Below, piece by piece: positions 17,693-25,944 of a DNA stretch of 64,000 bases. The notes beneath the pieces are model-generated. The model searched no databases, was not told where the DNA came from, and saw only the letters and a list, made by a program, of their open reading frames with translations. How positions within the stretch are numbered: position 1 is the first letter of the stretch; every line of letters starts with the position of its first letter. Origin of the DNA: Halolamina pelagica (GTDB taxonomy: Archaea; Halobacteriota; Halobacteria; Halobacteriales; Haloferacaceae). Both the position numbers and the translations under genes were made by a program. The stretch covers positions 558,001-622,000 of the forward strand of contig NZ_LGUC01000001.1 of NCBI RefSeq assembly GCF_001307315.1. The letters run 5' to 3'.

Positions 17693-18154
17693 TCAACTGC
17701 TTGACCGAACGATATACCGGGGCTTGTCCCTCAGCCGGTATTTGTTCCTGGTCCAAGTTGCCCGAAGCTCTACACTGCTGGCCCGAGCGTTGAACTTCGA
17801 CTGGAAGTTATTCCGTTCTGAGTTACTCGCCCAGTTGACTTTGCTGGGGTTCAGCGAAAGCCCTTCTTTGTTGACCATCTGCTGGGCCAACTTCTCTTGG
17901 CCGCTGAGTCTGAATTTGGCCTTGTTGTCATCCCCTGGAATGACCGCGAGCAACATCGTACTCCCGCCCGGATACCTGCGGAAGTAATTGTCGTTGGCCG
18001 CGATTTTGTTGAGGGTCTGGGTTGTCGTTGAGTCGGTTAGGTGACGATTCAACTCGGAACATGCGAAGGTGTCATCACCGAAGTTCGCCTCCGCAACTTC
18101 CAAGATCTGTTGTCGGCGGGACGTGAGTTCGTCCCAGTTTGTAACGTGTTTCAA
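17693..18154 (-). CDS. hypothetical protein with N-terminal helix-turn-helix-like region
   Basis: 153 residues from TTG 18154. An in-frame TAG lies a few codons upstream, so no ATG is available. The first 90 residues look like a folded acidic domain (SRRQQILEVAEANFGDD, FACSELNRHLTDSTTT, GGSTMLLAVIPGDD), possibly a winged helix. The last 40 residues are strongly basic (RATWTRNKYRLRDKPRYIV) and may reflect a frame problem. It points toward the repressor gene, end to end. No family was recognised and a real gene is only moderately certain. Confidence 0.5.
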   Translation of the reverse strand: MKHVTNWDELTSRRQQILEVAEANFGDDTFACSELNRHLTDSTTTQTLNKIAANDNYFRRYPGGSTMLLAVIPGDDNKAKFRLSGQEKLAQQMVNKEGLSLNPSKVNWASNSERNNFQSKFNARASSVELRATWTRNKYRLRDKPRYIVRSSS

Positions 18155-18286
18155 TTGCTGGAGTGCCGACTATTCCCTCCTCAGGTCACTTTCACCGTGG
18201 CCAAAGGAGCAAAGTACTCCCTGGAACAAGGTGCGCTTGACCCGAGGCAGGGCGATCCCCTGTCGGCGGGTAGGGGTAGTACCAAC

Positions 18287-18330
18287 CTGCGCGTATCGCT
18301 CTGTGTGTGTGTGATTGTGGATACGCGCAG
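18287..18330. repeat. 11-bp inverted repeat with GT-rich loop
   Basis: CTGCGCGTATC (18287-18297) and GATACGCGCAG (18320-18330) are perfect complements around a 22-nt loop that contains (GT)n. It lies between gene ends and may be a terminator, a protein-binding site or part of an origin. Confidence 0.5.
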
Positions 18331-18593
18331 GGCGATGCGCCCTTCCTTTCCGTTGTTACTGGTAGCTCACAGCATGACAATCAATAGTATGGTATGCTGC
18401 TTTATAGGCTTGGCCGAACCAAGGTGAAAGTGAAATTAAGCGCTATATAATCAGGGTACGGGAGTGAGTTTTGCAAGTGAATGGAAGGGGTTTCTATGGC
18501 AAAATGGAGTCGAAAACAGCTTTCGATTCAGTAGTAATAGATAAACAAATCTGTCACTAAAATCGTTCAAACGCCACTGGGGCTACACGATTC

Positions 18594-18696
18594 GGGCCGC
18601 GGGGCGGCCCTCTCACGTCCCGGCTTCCGGGTCGAGGGCGAGCCCTCGCTTCCGGCAGTCGCTCCGCTGCGCGGCCCTCGGGGCGCTCGGGCCGCG
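18594..18696. repeat. GC-rich island of tandem hairpins
   Basis: Three perfect stems in about 100 nt: GGGCCGC/GCGGCCC (18594-18600, 18604-18610), CGAGGGC/GCCCTCG (18633-18639, 18642-18648), and CGCGGCCC/GGGCCGCG (18670-18677, 18689-18696). The motif GCGGCCCTC occurs twice. The island stands out sharply from the AT-rich flanks and ends about 100 nt before the PD-(D/E)XK-like gene. A small structured RNA or a DNA site is possible. Confidence 0.5.
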
Positions 18697-18791
18697 CCGG
18701 GCGCTCCGCGACTCTCCGGTCCTTGCGGTGGACTGTGGCACGGAGCAGCCCCAACGGAGATATAGCAATATGGCGCTTATTCGGCCACTTC

Positions 18792-18799
18792 TTTAAATA
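18792..18799 (+). promoter_or_regulatory. TATA box of the PD-(D/E)XK-like gene
   Basis: TTTAAATA lies 23-30 nt ahead of the ATG at 18822, so the mRNA is probably leaderless. Confidence 0.6.
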
Positions 18800-18821
18800 G
18801 AGCGAATGAAAATAGAACATC

Positions 18822-19748
18822 ATGACTACGATCAACTCCCCGGCCGGATTATTAGAGAGTTTTCAGAACCAACTTGAACATGATTGGAGTCGGTTTCGTA
18901 ATATTGCAGGTAACGATACTGCTAGAGGAAGTTCATATGAAAATGCACTAAGTAATTTACTTGACCAGTATTTAGGGGGCAAATTTGACATTCATACAGC
19001 ATGCTCTGTGATGGATAGAAATGTATCCTGTTTTGACAAATTTGGAAATGGTGCAAGTAATGAAATCGATGTTGTGGCTCTGTTTTCACATTCCACTCCG
19101 AGAATTGTACTTCGGGAACATGAGATTACATGGGTTCCCCTGAGTGGTGTCGCATTCTTGTGTGAAGTGAAAAGCCGTGTTGACAAAGGGCGCTTAGAGT
19201 CTGACCTAGATAAGTTATCAGTACTACGTGAATTGGAGAAAGACCCCGACGATAGGTTTGGAGTTACTGTGTCTGGCGATTATTCAGTTAACCATCAGTT
19301 ACACTGTCTTGTTTATGATGAATCCTCTATCTCTGATGATGAATTGAACTCCCAGCTAGCCAACTCCACTGACTGGGATTTAGTTCTGCTTGTGAAAGAA
19401 GGCACTCTGATGATCAACAATACCTTGTCCATCTCCGAGTATCTAGTTCCTCTCGCAATAGCCTCTCAAATACCTGACCCATCAAACGATGAACGGATAT
19501 CTAACTCAGATGAACCACAGGATATCCATATTCCGGGAAACAGTGAAGATGGCATTATTTCTATAAATAATGGTCTTACTTGGTTTATTCTAGCGATATC
19601 TGGATCTATCCCGTGGCCAGTAGGACTGACCACCGCAGATCACCTGTCACAATTAGCGATGAAATCTGAAACAAAACTCCAATTTGGCGCGGCCAAGTCA
19701 GTAAGTGAACAAATAAATCTTGACGGCTCTGATGAGAATAGTTCCTAA
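18822..19748 (+). CDS. DUF6602-like protein, putative PD-(D/E)XK nuclease
   Basis: 308 residues, with codons far more AT-rich than the host. The N-terminal 140 residues resemble DUF6602 (from memory): RGSSYENALSNLLDQYLGG supplies a conserved Glu (Glu40), NEIDVVALFS a conserved Asp (Asp83), and LCEVKSRVDKGRLESDLDK the ExK (Glu115, Lys117). Together these fit the PD-(D/E)XK nuclease core. The C-terminal 170 residues are unassigned, with hydrophobic stretches (LTWFILAISGSIPWP). It is single-gene cargo with its own promoter in the integrated element. A restriction or anti-plasmid role is plausible but inferred. Nuclease activity is not shown by sequence alone. Confidence 0.7.
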   Translation: MTTINSPAGLLESFQNQLEHDWSRFRNIAGNDTARGSSYENALSNLLDQYLGGKFDIHTACSVMDRNVSCFDKFGNGASNEIDVVALFSHSTPRIVLREHEITWVPLSGVAFLCEVKSRVDKGRLESDLDKLSVLRELEKDPDDRFGVTVSGDYSVNHQLHCLVYDESSISDDELNSQLANSTDWDLVLLVKEGTLMINNTLSISEYLVPLAIASQIPDPSNDERISNSDEPQDIHIPGNSEDGIISINNGLTWFILAISGSIPWPVGLTTADHLSQLAMKSETKLQFGAAKSVSEQINLDGSDENSS

Positions 19749-19814
19749 GCAACGTTCACCAGTTGATAATATGGCATTTAATCCCTCCTTTTGATGCTGG
19801 ATTAGATTGCAATC

Positions 19815-21640
19815 TCAGGCCCAAACGTCGGCGACGGGCGGATCGTTCTCGCGGTCGATGATCGGCAGATCCTCTTCCTGCTCGGTGTGATCCTCGACGA
19901 GTTCGAGATCGCGGCTCTGGTCGAGCTCACCGCTGGGAGGTCCCAGTACGCGTACGCACCGCGGTAGTTCACGATACACCGGAACGACGCTTCATCGGGT
20001 AGGGTCGAGCGCACCGCTGGAGCTTCGACCTCGGACAGCGCGCAGTCTATCGCGGCTTCGAGATCGTCCACGTCGTCCCACTGTCGCCGGGCGAGTTCGT
20101 CCCGGAGGTCCGACTCGCTGGCAGCTCGTACCGAGTCGAGCGAGCACCACCGGACGGCCTCTCGTACGTCGGGGTCGTGCAGGTGGTCGTTCGGCTTGAT
20201 CCCGTCGCTGATGCTCTGCGAGCAGGACCAGAACCGGCGGTTCGTGGCCCAGTACAGCGCGAGCTTCCACGTCGCGGCCTTGTCCGCGAACGAGTCGGAA
20301 TTCTGTTCCTGGAAGGATTCCGTGGCGTCGAGCAGCGAGCCGAACGTCGCGCTCAGGTACTTGCCGAGGTACGCGCCCGCTGTCGACTCCATCTCGTGGC
20401 CCTCGTCGCCGAACTCGATGAGTTCGTGCGAGCGGGTGCGGTCGCGGACCCACTCTTCGCCGTGGTCGTGATCGCCGAAGCGATACCAGTCTACGAACCC
20501 CTCGTCGCTCTGGAACTCGGGGCCGAGATCCTCGAGGTCGTCGCGGTAGGTCAGCGGGTACACGTCGACGATCTCGCCCTGTCCGTAGTCGGCCCACTTC
20601 GCTGCCAGCTCGGGCTTGTCGCACAGCCACGGCATGCCGTCCTCGGCACGGGTCGGCACGTCGAAAAACAGTACGTGCAGGTGCGGGTATCCGCTTTCAG
20701 TGAACTCCAGCGCCTTGATGTAGTCCGGTCGCCGTCGCGGTCGCCCGGTCACATCACTATCTAGTCCTGGTCTCCAGCCGCGCACGTCGGGGTCGCGCGT
20801 GTCGCTCTTGGTCGAGGGGTCCGAGTCCATGTACGACAGCAGGCGGTTGAACGCGGGGTTGATCGAGTCGATCCCGTCGAGCAGGGACGACTGCCGCTTG
20901 GGGTCTGTGGTGAACGTGGCGAGTACGGCGTTCTCCGACCGCTCGTACGCGTGTTCCAGCGCACCGTTGAACCGGGCGAACTGCTTCGACACCCGGCCTT
21001 CATCGTTGAAACGGGTCTTGTAATCCTTCGTCATCCGGCGGTCTGTCTGACCGCCTCGGCGGTCGAGGAACTGCACGTCGAACAGCAGGCAGTAGTCCTC
21101 GATCCTGTTCAGGTACGATGTAAAACCGTCCGTCAGCAACTCCCGCAGGTCAGGGTCTACAGAATCGACGCGAGCGAGGTAGTTACGCAGGAAATCGCGG
21201 TCGAAGGTGACGCCCTCGCTCTGGGCCGTTTGAGTTTTGCCTTCTGTAATCAAGTCAAGAAGCCGCAGTGTGGGCGTCACCGTCAGGACCCCTGACGACC
21301 GGCATTTCCGTACGTACGGGTCGTCGGGGTCGGCGAGGTCGTTCACGAACCTGTACGCGAACTGGTAGTCAGAATCTGATCCGTCGACGCGCTCGCAGGA
21401 CTCTGGGCTGACTCCCTTCACGGCGTACGAGACGACGTGAGACAGCGGCGTACCCTCCGGATGCTCCGCGAGGAACCGTACAACGCGTACGCGCTGCTCG
21501 TCGCGTTCGGTCAGGCTTCCGTCGAGGAGCAGCCCGCGGCCGAGTAGATCGCGCTCTTCCAGCAGCCCTGCGAGGGCGGGTGTGTTACATCTGTCCGCGA
21601 GGTCGCTGCCGCTCAGCGTGTGGAGCGGCTGGACGCTCAT
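19815..21640 (-). CDS. HUH-type rolling-circle replication initiator Rep (one-base frameshift near the end)
   Basis: Restored length is 608 residues. The three Rep motifs are visible in order: motif 1 LATFTTDPKR (residues 240-249), motif 2 ESGYPHLHVLFF with the metal-binding His320 and His322, and motif 3 AGAYLGKYLS with catalytic Tyr424 and Lys427. About 240 N-terminal residues precede the domain. Near the C-terminus one missing base in 19935-19937 shifts the frame. With it the tail becomes acidic (QSRDLELVEDHTEQEEDLP) and ends VADVWA at 19815. It resembles Rep proteins of haloarchaeal plasmids and pleolipoviruses. It nicks the double-strand origin, possibly at the hairpin 21682-21717. Confidence 0.85.
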
Positions 21641-21681
21641 CAGCGACCTCTCGATCTACGGCTCTGGAGCCGAGAGTTCGA

Positions 21682-21717
21682 GTCCGCGCGACCCCCGCAG
21701 GGAGGGGCCGCGCGGAC
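21682..21717. repeat. hairpin upstream of rep, candidate double-strand origin
   Basis: GTCCGCGCG (21682-21690) and CGCGCGGAC (21709-21717) pair perfectly around an 18-nt loop, 42 nt ahead of the Rep start codon. GGTGGGT-like repeats follow at about 21740-21763. Rep nick sites are often in such hairpins next to the gene. It could also terminate the upstream gene. Confidence 0.4.
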
Positions 21718-21792
21718 GGATGCCGCCGGCCCTTGCCATGGGTGGGTCGGGCGGTGGGTGGGTCACTCGGTTGGGGGTCGAGGTACCGGGCA

Positions 21793-22038
21793 TCAGTCCC
21801 ACCGGCTGGAGATGCGCTTTCTGACGTGCCCGTGAGCAGCGTAGTGAACGTGGCACTCCAGACAGGTACCGGCTTCATGGAGAGCCGACCGTTCAGGGTT
21901 GAGGCACCGCTCTTGGCAGCGTTCGCAGTTGTACGCGACGAAGTTCTGATGCCGGAGGTCCTTCTCCGGGTCCGGCGTCACCTTCGGCTTCAGGATCTGC
22001 CGAACCGTCTGGATCGGGTCGACCTCTTGGGTGCTCAC
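21793..22038 (-). CDS. small Cys-rich zinc-binding protein upstream of rep
   Basis: 81 residues from GTG 22038. Cysteines at 38, 41, 45, 59 and 62 (CERCQERC, CLECHVHYAAH) with nearby histidines suggest a zinc finger of HNH-like or ribbon type. The spacing C-x2-C...C-x2-C-x-H resembles treble-clef folds. It lies 152 nt upstream of rep on the same strand and next to the attR end. It may help Rep or control its expression. No family was recognised and no HNH catalytic motif is certain. Confidence 0.55.
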   Translation of the reverse strand: MSTQEVDPIQTVRQILKPKVTPDPEKDLRHQNFVAYNCERCQERCLNPERSALHEAGTCLECHVHYAAHGHVRKRISSRWD

Positions 22039-22084
22039 CGAGCACCACCTCCGAGTAGGTCGACCGCTGTACGGCGAAGGGGCC

Positions 22085-22101
22085 CGTTCGACTGTCGAAC
22101 G
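22085..22101. repeat. 17-bp palindrome near attR
   Basis: CGTTCGAC (22085-22092), T, GTCGAACG (22094-22101), followed by two direct GAACGAAC repeats (22098-22105 and about 22118-22125). It lies between the tRNA and the Cys-rich gene, a likely binding site for the integrase arm domain or a regulator. Confidence 0.45.
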
Positions 22102-22209
22102 AACTCCGAAATTCCAGAACGAACTGGGAACTCTGTACTACCGAGAGACGCACAGCAGCGGCTCTGTACCGTTGCTTCGCTGAAAAGCAAGTAACCGCGA
22201 GTTTCAGCA

Positions 22210-22222
22210 CGGGCACGGTGGG
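22210..22222. repeat. attR of element 1 (within the tRNA 3' end)
   Basis: CGGGCACGGTGGG, the partner of 15453-15465. It covers the acceptor 3' strand and part of the T-stem. Confidence 0.7.
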
Positions 22223-22309
22223 ATTCGAACCCACGACCACCGGATGGCTCCCCCGAGGGACCCACCGGGGTTAGAAGTCCGACGCTCTGTCCAACTGAGC
22301 TACGCGCCC
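22210..22309 (-). tRNA. tRNA-Arg(TCT) with 26-nt intron
   Basis: Read on the minus strand: acceptor GGGCGCG pairs with CGTGCCC, discriminator G. D-arm GCTC/GAGC, anticodon stem TCGGA/TCCGG with loop CTTCTAA and anticodon TCT, T-arm GTGGG TTCGAAT CCCAC. The anticodon stem closes only if 22246-22271 is removed as an intron at the canonical 37/38 site. The mature tRNA has 74 nt without CCA. Its 3' end is the attachment site of element 1, which restored the gene after insertion. Confidence 0.92.
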
Positions 22310-22393
22310 TCATCGATCCATTACCCTCCGAGCGCAAAAACCGTCGGGTTCGTCCCGCAGCGCTTAACCCCGCCAGCCGAGAACCCAGAGCCG

Positions 22394-23014
22394 ATGCGAA
22401 TCATCGGCACCGTCGGGCTGCCGGGCAGCGGCAAGGGCGAAGCCGCCGCGGTCGCCCGGGAGGCGGGCATCCCGGTCGTGACGATGGGCGACGTGATCCG
22501 GGCGGAGACCCGTCGACGCGGACTCGACCCGAGCGAACACCACGGCGAGATCGCCCAGCAGCTCCGCGAGGAGGAGGGCGAGACCGCCATCGCCGACCGC
22601 TGCATCCCGCTGGTCCGGGACGCCGCCGAGGACCAGTCGGGCGAGCCGGTCGTGCTCGTCGACGGCCTGCGCTCGATGGCGGAGGTCGAGCGCTTCGTCG
22701 ACGCCTTCGGCGAGGAGTTCCTCCTCGTCTCCATCGAGGCGCCCTTCGACCTGCGCGCGAAGCGGCTGGGCGACCGCGGGCGCGAGGCGACCGATCTCGA
22801 CCGCGAGAAGCTCCGGGAGCGCGAGGAGCGCGAACTCGGCTTCGGGATGGGCGAAGTGATGGACGCCGCCGACCTCACCATCGAGAACGACGAGAGTCTG
22901 CAGGCGTTCCGCGAGCAGGTCGAAGCGGTGCTGGAACAAGGCGAGGCCGCCGTCGACGAGCGAGGGTCGGCTGCCGGCCGGACGCAGTCCGGCGACGGAG
23001 GTGAACGAGAATGA
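22394..23014 (+). CDS. UPF0200 family P-loop kinase-like protein
   Basis: 206 residues from ATG 22394. P-loop GLPGSGKG at 8-15 and a dephospho-CoA-kinase/adenylate-kinase-like layout (VTMGDVIRAETRRRG, VLVDGLRSMAEVERF, FDLRAKRLGDRGRE). This is the archaeal UPF0200 family, probably a nucleotide or small-metabolite kinase of unknown substrate. The last 25 residues are low-complexity and acidic. The TGA overlaps the next gene's ATG. In several archaea UPF0200 and UPF0201 are neighbours or fused, which suggests a joint role. Confidence 0.85.
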   Translation: MRIIGTVGLPGSGKGEAAAVAREAGIPVVTMGDVIRAETRRRGLDPSEHHGEIAQQLREEEGETAIADRCIPLVRDAAEDQSGEPVVLVDGLRSMAEVERFVDAFGEEFLLVSIEAPFDLRAKRLGDRGREATDLDREKLREREERELGFGMGEVMDAADLTIENDESLQAFREQVEAVLEQGEAAVDERGSAAGRTQSGDGGERE

Positions 23015-23427
23015 TCTACAGCGTCGACGTGACGATCGAAGTGCCGGTCCAGGCGACGGAGGTCGCAGAGCGCGTCGAGGACGCGGTGACGAACCTGTTC
23101 CCGGACGCGGAGTTCCGGCGCGAGCCCGACCGCTTCGTCGCCGAGAGCCACTCCCTCGACGCGTTCTCCGACGTACTCCACGAACAGGAGATCCTCGACA
23201 CCGCCCGCCGGGAGTTCTTCAACGGCGCCGATGACGAGGGGTTCTCCTTCTCGCTGAAGAAACAGCCCGCCTTCGAGGGCAAAGTCAACTTCGCGGTCGG
23301 CTCCGCGGACGAACTCGGCGACATCCAGGTCCGCGTCGACGTCCGCGAACCCGACGTGGAGTCCTTCATCGATCACGTCGCCCCGCCGACCGAGGAGGGG
23401 CGCCCGATCGATCCGGACGACCGCTAA
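23011..23427 (+). CDS. UPF0201 family protein
   Basis: 138 residues. Begins MIYSVDVTIEVPVQATEVAE and continues AVTNLFPDAEFRRE and FFNGADDEGFSFSLKKQPAFEG, matching the archaeal UPF0201 family, whose fold resembles ribosomal L5-type RNA-binding domains. No catalytic residues are known. Overlaps UPF0200 by four bases, so the two are co-translated. The last 15 residues (EEGRPIDPDDR) are a haloarchaeal acidic tail. Confidence 0.83.
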   Translation: MIYSVDVTIEVPVQATEVAERVEDAVTNLFPDAEFRREPDRFVAESHSLDAFSDVLHEQEILDTARREFFNGADDEGFSFSLKKQPAFEGKVNFAVGSADELGDIQVRVDVREPDVESFIDHVAPPTEEGRPIDPDDR

Positions 23428-23470
23428 GTCGCCTGACGGCTCCGCCGGGGACGACCATACCCTTGCCAAG

Positions 23471-24028
23471 TCACAGCGTGAGTTCGACGACCGCGAGCAG
23501 CACCACCACCCCGAGCACGTCGCAGGTGTTCGTGACGACCGGGATCACCACGTCGTCGGGGTCGAGCCCGTAGCGGTAGGCGCCGTACGTTGCGACGAGG
23601 GTGACCGCGACCGCCAGCACCGCGAGCACCACGCCGCTGACGAGCGAGATCCAGACGACGGTGGTGATCGCCAACTGCGCCCCGCCGAGCAGCGAGCGCA
23701 GCGCCCACGCCCCGGCGCCGACGACCGGGAACAGCGTCACCGCGAGCGCGACGGTGGCGACGGCGTTGCCCGCGAGCGCCTCGTCGGTCGGCGAGAAGGA
23801 GAGCGTCCCGAGGTGAAACGCCGTCGAGAGCCGCGACGCGAGGATGCTGCCGAGGTTGCCCGCGGTGCCGATAGTGACGGGCACGAGCACCAGCAGGGTT
23901 GGGTAGCGATACAGCGACGCCTCGAACGTCCCCAGCACCAGCCCCGAGCCGACTTCGACCATCGTCAACACGAGCAGCACGGGCAGCATCGCCCGAGTAA
24001 TCGCCCGAACCGACCACTCGGTCGTCAC
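23471..24028 (-). CDS. MgtE-type divalent cation transporter membrane domain (second half)
   Basis: 185 residues, nearly all membrane helices (five predicted by eye), with the MgtE-family features PVTIGTAGNLGSILASRLSTA and GLDPDDVVIPVVTNTCDVLG, where acidic and Asn residues line the ion path. It lacks the cytosolic N-terminal and CBS domains of bacterial MgtE. It overlaps the previous gene by four bases. The two halves probably pair to form a magnesium or cobalt transporter. Confidence 0.82.
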   Translation of the reverse strand: MTTEWSVRAITRAMLPVLLVLTMVEVGSGLVLGTFEASLYRYPTLLVLVPVTIGTAGNLGSILASRLSTAFHLGTLSFSPTDEALAGNAVATVALAVTLFPVVGAGAWALRSLLGGAQLAITTVVWISLVSGVVLAVLAVAVTLVATYGAYRYGLDPDDVVIPVVTNTCDVLGVVVLLAVVELTL

Positions 24029-24606
24029 GCGCCACCTCCGGCGGCGAGCACCAGCCGCACCGCCAGGAGGAGGAAGGCGAGGCCGAACACGTCGCCGGTC
24101 GTCGTCACCACCGGGCCGACCAGCGTGTCGGGGTCACGCCCGCGACGGTAGCCCACGAACACGACGACGACCACCACCGCAGTCAGCGCGACGCCGGAGA
24201 GCAGCCCCGCCACGAGGCTGATCGCGACCAGCGTCGTGACGCGAGCAACGTCGTCGCCAAACACAGTGAGGATCAGGAACACCGCGACGGCGGCGACCGC
24301 GCTGGCGAGCAGGCCGTTGGCCAGCGCGGCGGCCATCGCCCCGCGCAGCCGGCGGTTTCCGAGATCGACGCGCGGCTCGACCAGCCCCTGGTGGAGCTCG
24401 GTCGAAAGCCGTGCGCCGAGGCTGCCGTAGACGTTCCCCCGCGTCGCCAACAGCGCCGGCACGAGCACTAACAGCCCCGGCACCGCCCGGAGTTCGGCCT
24501 GCATCCCGCCGAGGACGACCCCCGCGAGCAGGCCGCCGACGAGGCTGGCGCCCAACGGGGGGAGCGCCGCCTCGTAGGCCTCGCGGGCGACGGCGAGGAC
24601 GCTCAT
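24025..24606 (-). CDS. MgtE-type divalent cation transporter membrane domain (first half)
   Basis: 193 residues from ATG 24606. Homologous in plan to the following gene: LVPALLATRGNVYGSLGARL corresponds to its TAGNLGSILASRL, and GRDPDTLVGPVVTTTGDVFG to its GLDPDDVVIPVV. Such tandem half-size MgtE pairs, translated with a four-base overlap, are common in haloarchaea and presumably assemble as a heterodimer. No regulatory domain is present. Confidence 0.82.
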   Translation of the reverse strand: MSVLAVAREAYEAALPPLGASLVGGLLAGVVLGGMQAELRAVPGLLVLVPALLATRGNVYGSLGARLSTELHQGLVEPRVDLGNRRLRGAMAAALANGLLASAVAAVAVFLILTVFGDDVARVTTLVAISLVAGLLSGVALTAVVVVVVFVGYRRGRDPDTLVGPVVTTTGDVFGLAFLLLAVRLVLAAGGGA

Positions 24607-24651
24607 CGACCGGAACCACGACGCCACGGGTGAAAAACCCCGGGCGCCGGC

Positions 24652-25889
24652 CTACGCCGCGTCGCCCAACACCGCGATGACGCCGAGCAGGGCGAGTGCG
24701 ACCACGAGCCCACCCCCCAGCGCCGTGAACGCGGCGTCGTACCCCTGGGTGTCGATCAGGAAGCCGGTCACCCCGGGTGCGACGGCGCCGGCGGTCATCA
24801 GCACGGTTCGTACCACGCCCAGCCCCCGCCGGCGGCGTCGTCAGGCAGCAGCGACATCAGGAACGCGCTCCGGACCGGTCGGAACCCGTGGGCGCCCAGC
24901 CCGAACACCACGACGGCGGCGGCGACGGCGACCACGCCCTGCACCGAGAGCAGCAGCGCCGCGCCGACGACCGCGGCGCCGACGGTGGCGAACAGCATCG
25001 GCAGTCGCCCGACCCGGTCGGTGAGTTCGCCCGTGCCTAACTGGACCAACGAGACGACGAACAGTCCGGAGTAGAGCGTGTTCGCGACGCCCGGCTCCAG
25101 TTCGGCGGCCTCGGTCAGGTACAGCGGGAGGAACGCCACGACGCCGTTGTACGCGAACGCGAACGCGACGGTGACGCCGACGAACAGCCCGACCCGCGGC
25201 ACCGTCATCAGCCGCAGGTAGCCCGCGAGCGAGCCGTCGATCCCGCCGTCGCCCGAGGGCGCCGTCGCCCGCTCGTCGTCGAGATGTCTGGGGGTCCGGC
25301 GGACGAACAGGACGGTCAGGGCGGCGACGAGCAGCGCACTGGCGAGGAAGAGGCCACGCCAGTCCGGCAGTGCGTACGTGACCGCGAGCGGCGCGGCGAC
25401 GCCGCCGAAGGCGGCGACGGTGTCGAGCACGCCCAGCGCCCGCCCCGTGCGCTCGCGGTGCACCGCCGCGAGCAGCCGCACGGCGACGGTTTTGTGCGCG
25501 CCGGTGCCGACGCCGATCAGCAGCATCCCGCCGACGATCGCGAGAAACTCGCCCGGCACCGACGCGACGGGGCCGACGGGGACTGCCAGATCCGGGAGGG
25601 GGACCGGCACCACCAGCGCGAGCGAGCCGAGGGTGGCGACGACGGCGCCGCCGGCGATCACCCGGACGGGCCCCTGTCGGTCGGCGATCACGCCGGAGGG
25701 GAACTGCATCAGCGCGTAGACGGTCATCAGTGCCGAGAACGCCAGCCCGGTCGCGGTGTTCGAGACGCCGAAGGCGGTCTGGAACGGTTCGAACAGCGGC
25801 GGGAACAGGTAGCGGACGAACTTCGCCATGAACCACAACAGCGACGTGAAGATCAGCGCGTCGTAGCGCGCGAGGCGGCGAAGCTCCAT
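24652..25889 (-). CDS. MFS transporter (one-base frameshift)
   Basis: Restored length is 412 residues with about 12 membrane helices. The MFS loop motif between helices 2 and 3 is visible as FPSGVIADRQGPVRVIAGG, and its second-half copy as GTGELTDRVGRLPMLFATV. One missing base in 24823-24827 breaks the frame at AAGGG. With it the last two helices follow (APGVTGFLIDTQGYDAAF, LVVALALLGVIAVLG) to a stop at 24652. Substrate unknown. Start ATG 25889; sequence further upstream in frame is not protein-like. Confidence 0.85.
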
Positions 25890-25944
25890 TCGACCCGCGA
25901 TACCTCGGCGAGGGGGAAAAAGCGCGCGAATCCGGCGAACGGCG

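Larger units (their letters stand above)
18155..18821. other. 667-nt gene-free stretch in element 1
   Basis: No convincing reading frame. Its first part has an inverted repeat (18287-18330) and a GGGTAGGGGTAG motif (18268-18279). Its middle (18400-18560) is AT-rich with a TTTATA at about 18401. Its last part is the GC-rich hairpin island 18594-18696, then a TATA box for the next gene. Confidence 0.6.
15453..22222. mobile_element. integrative element 1 in tRNA-Arg(UCU), about 6.8 kb
   Basis: Bounded by direct repeats of the tRNA 3' end (15453-15465 and 22210-22222). Content, left to right: tyrosine integrase preceded by three zinc-ribbon microproteins (all minus), a palindromic operator, a divergent PhiH1-like repressor, a small wHTH-like protein, a hairpin-rich island, a PD-(D/E)XK-like protein, an HUH Rep and another Cys-rich protein. 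Base composition is uneven: 17000-18570 and 18760-19800 are far more AT-rich than the host. No capsid, spike or packaging gene is present, so it is best described as an integrative plasmid or a virus-derived satellite. Confidence 0.75.

Noticed and set aside
18557..18835. 92-codon minus-strand frame over the GC-rich island
   Set aside because: Low-complexity Arg/Pro/Glu sequence produced by the hairpins; no start signal.
22035..22337. 100-codon frame spanning attR and the tRNA-Arg
   Set aside because: It reads through the tRNA gene and its intron; chance open frame.
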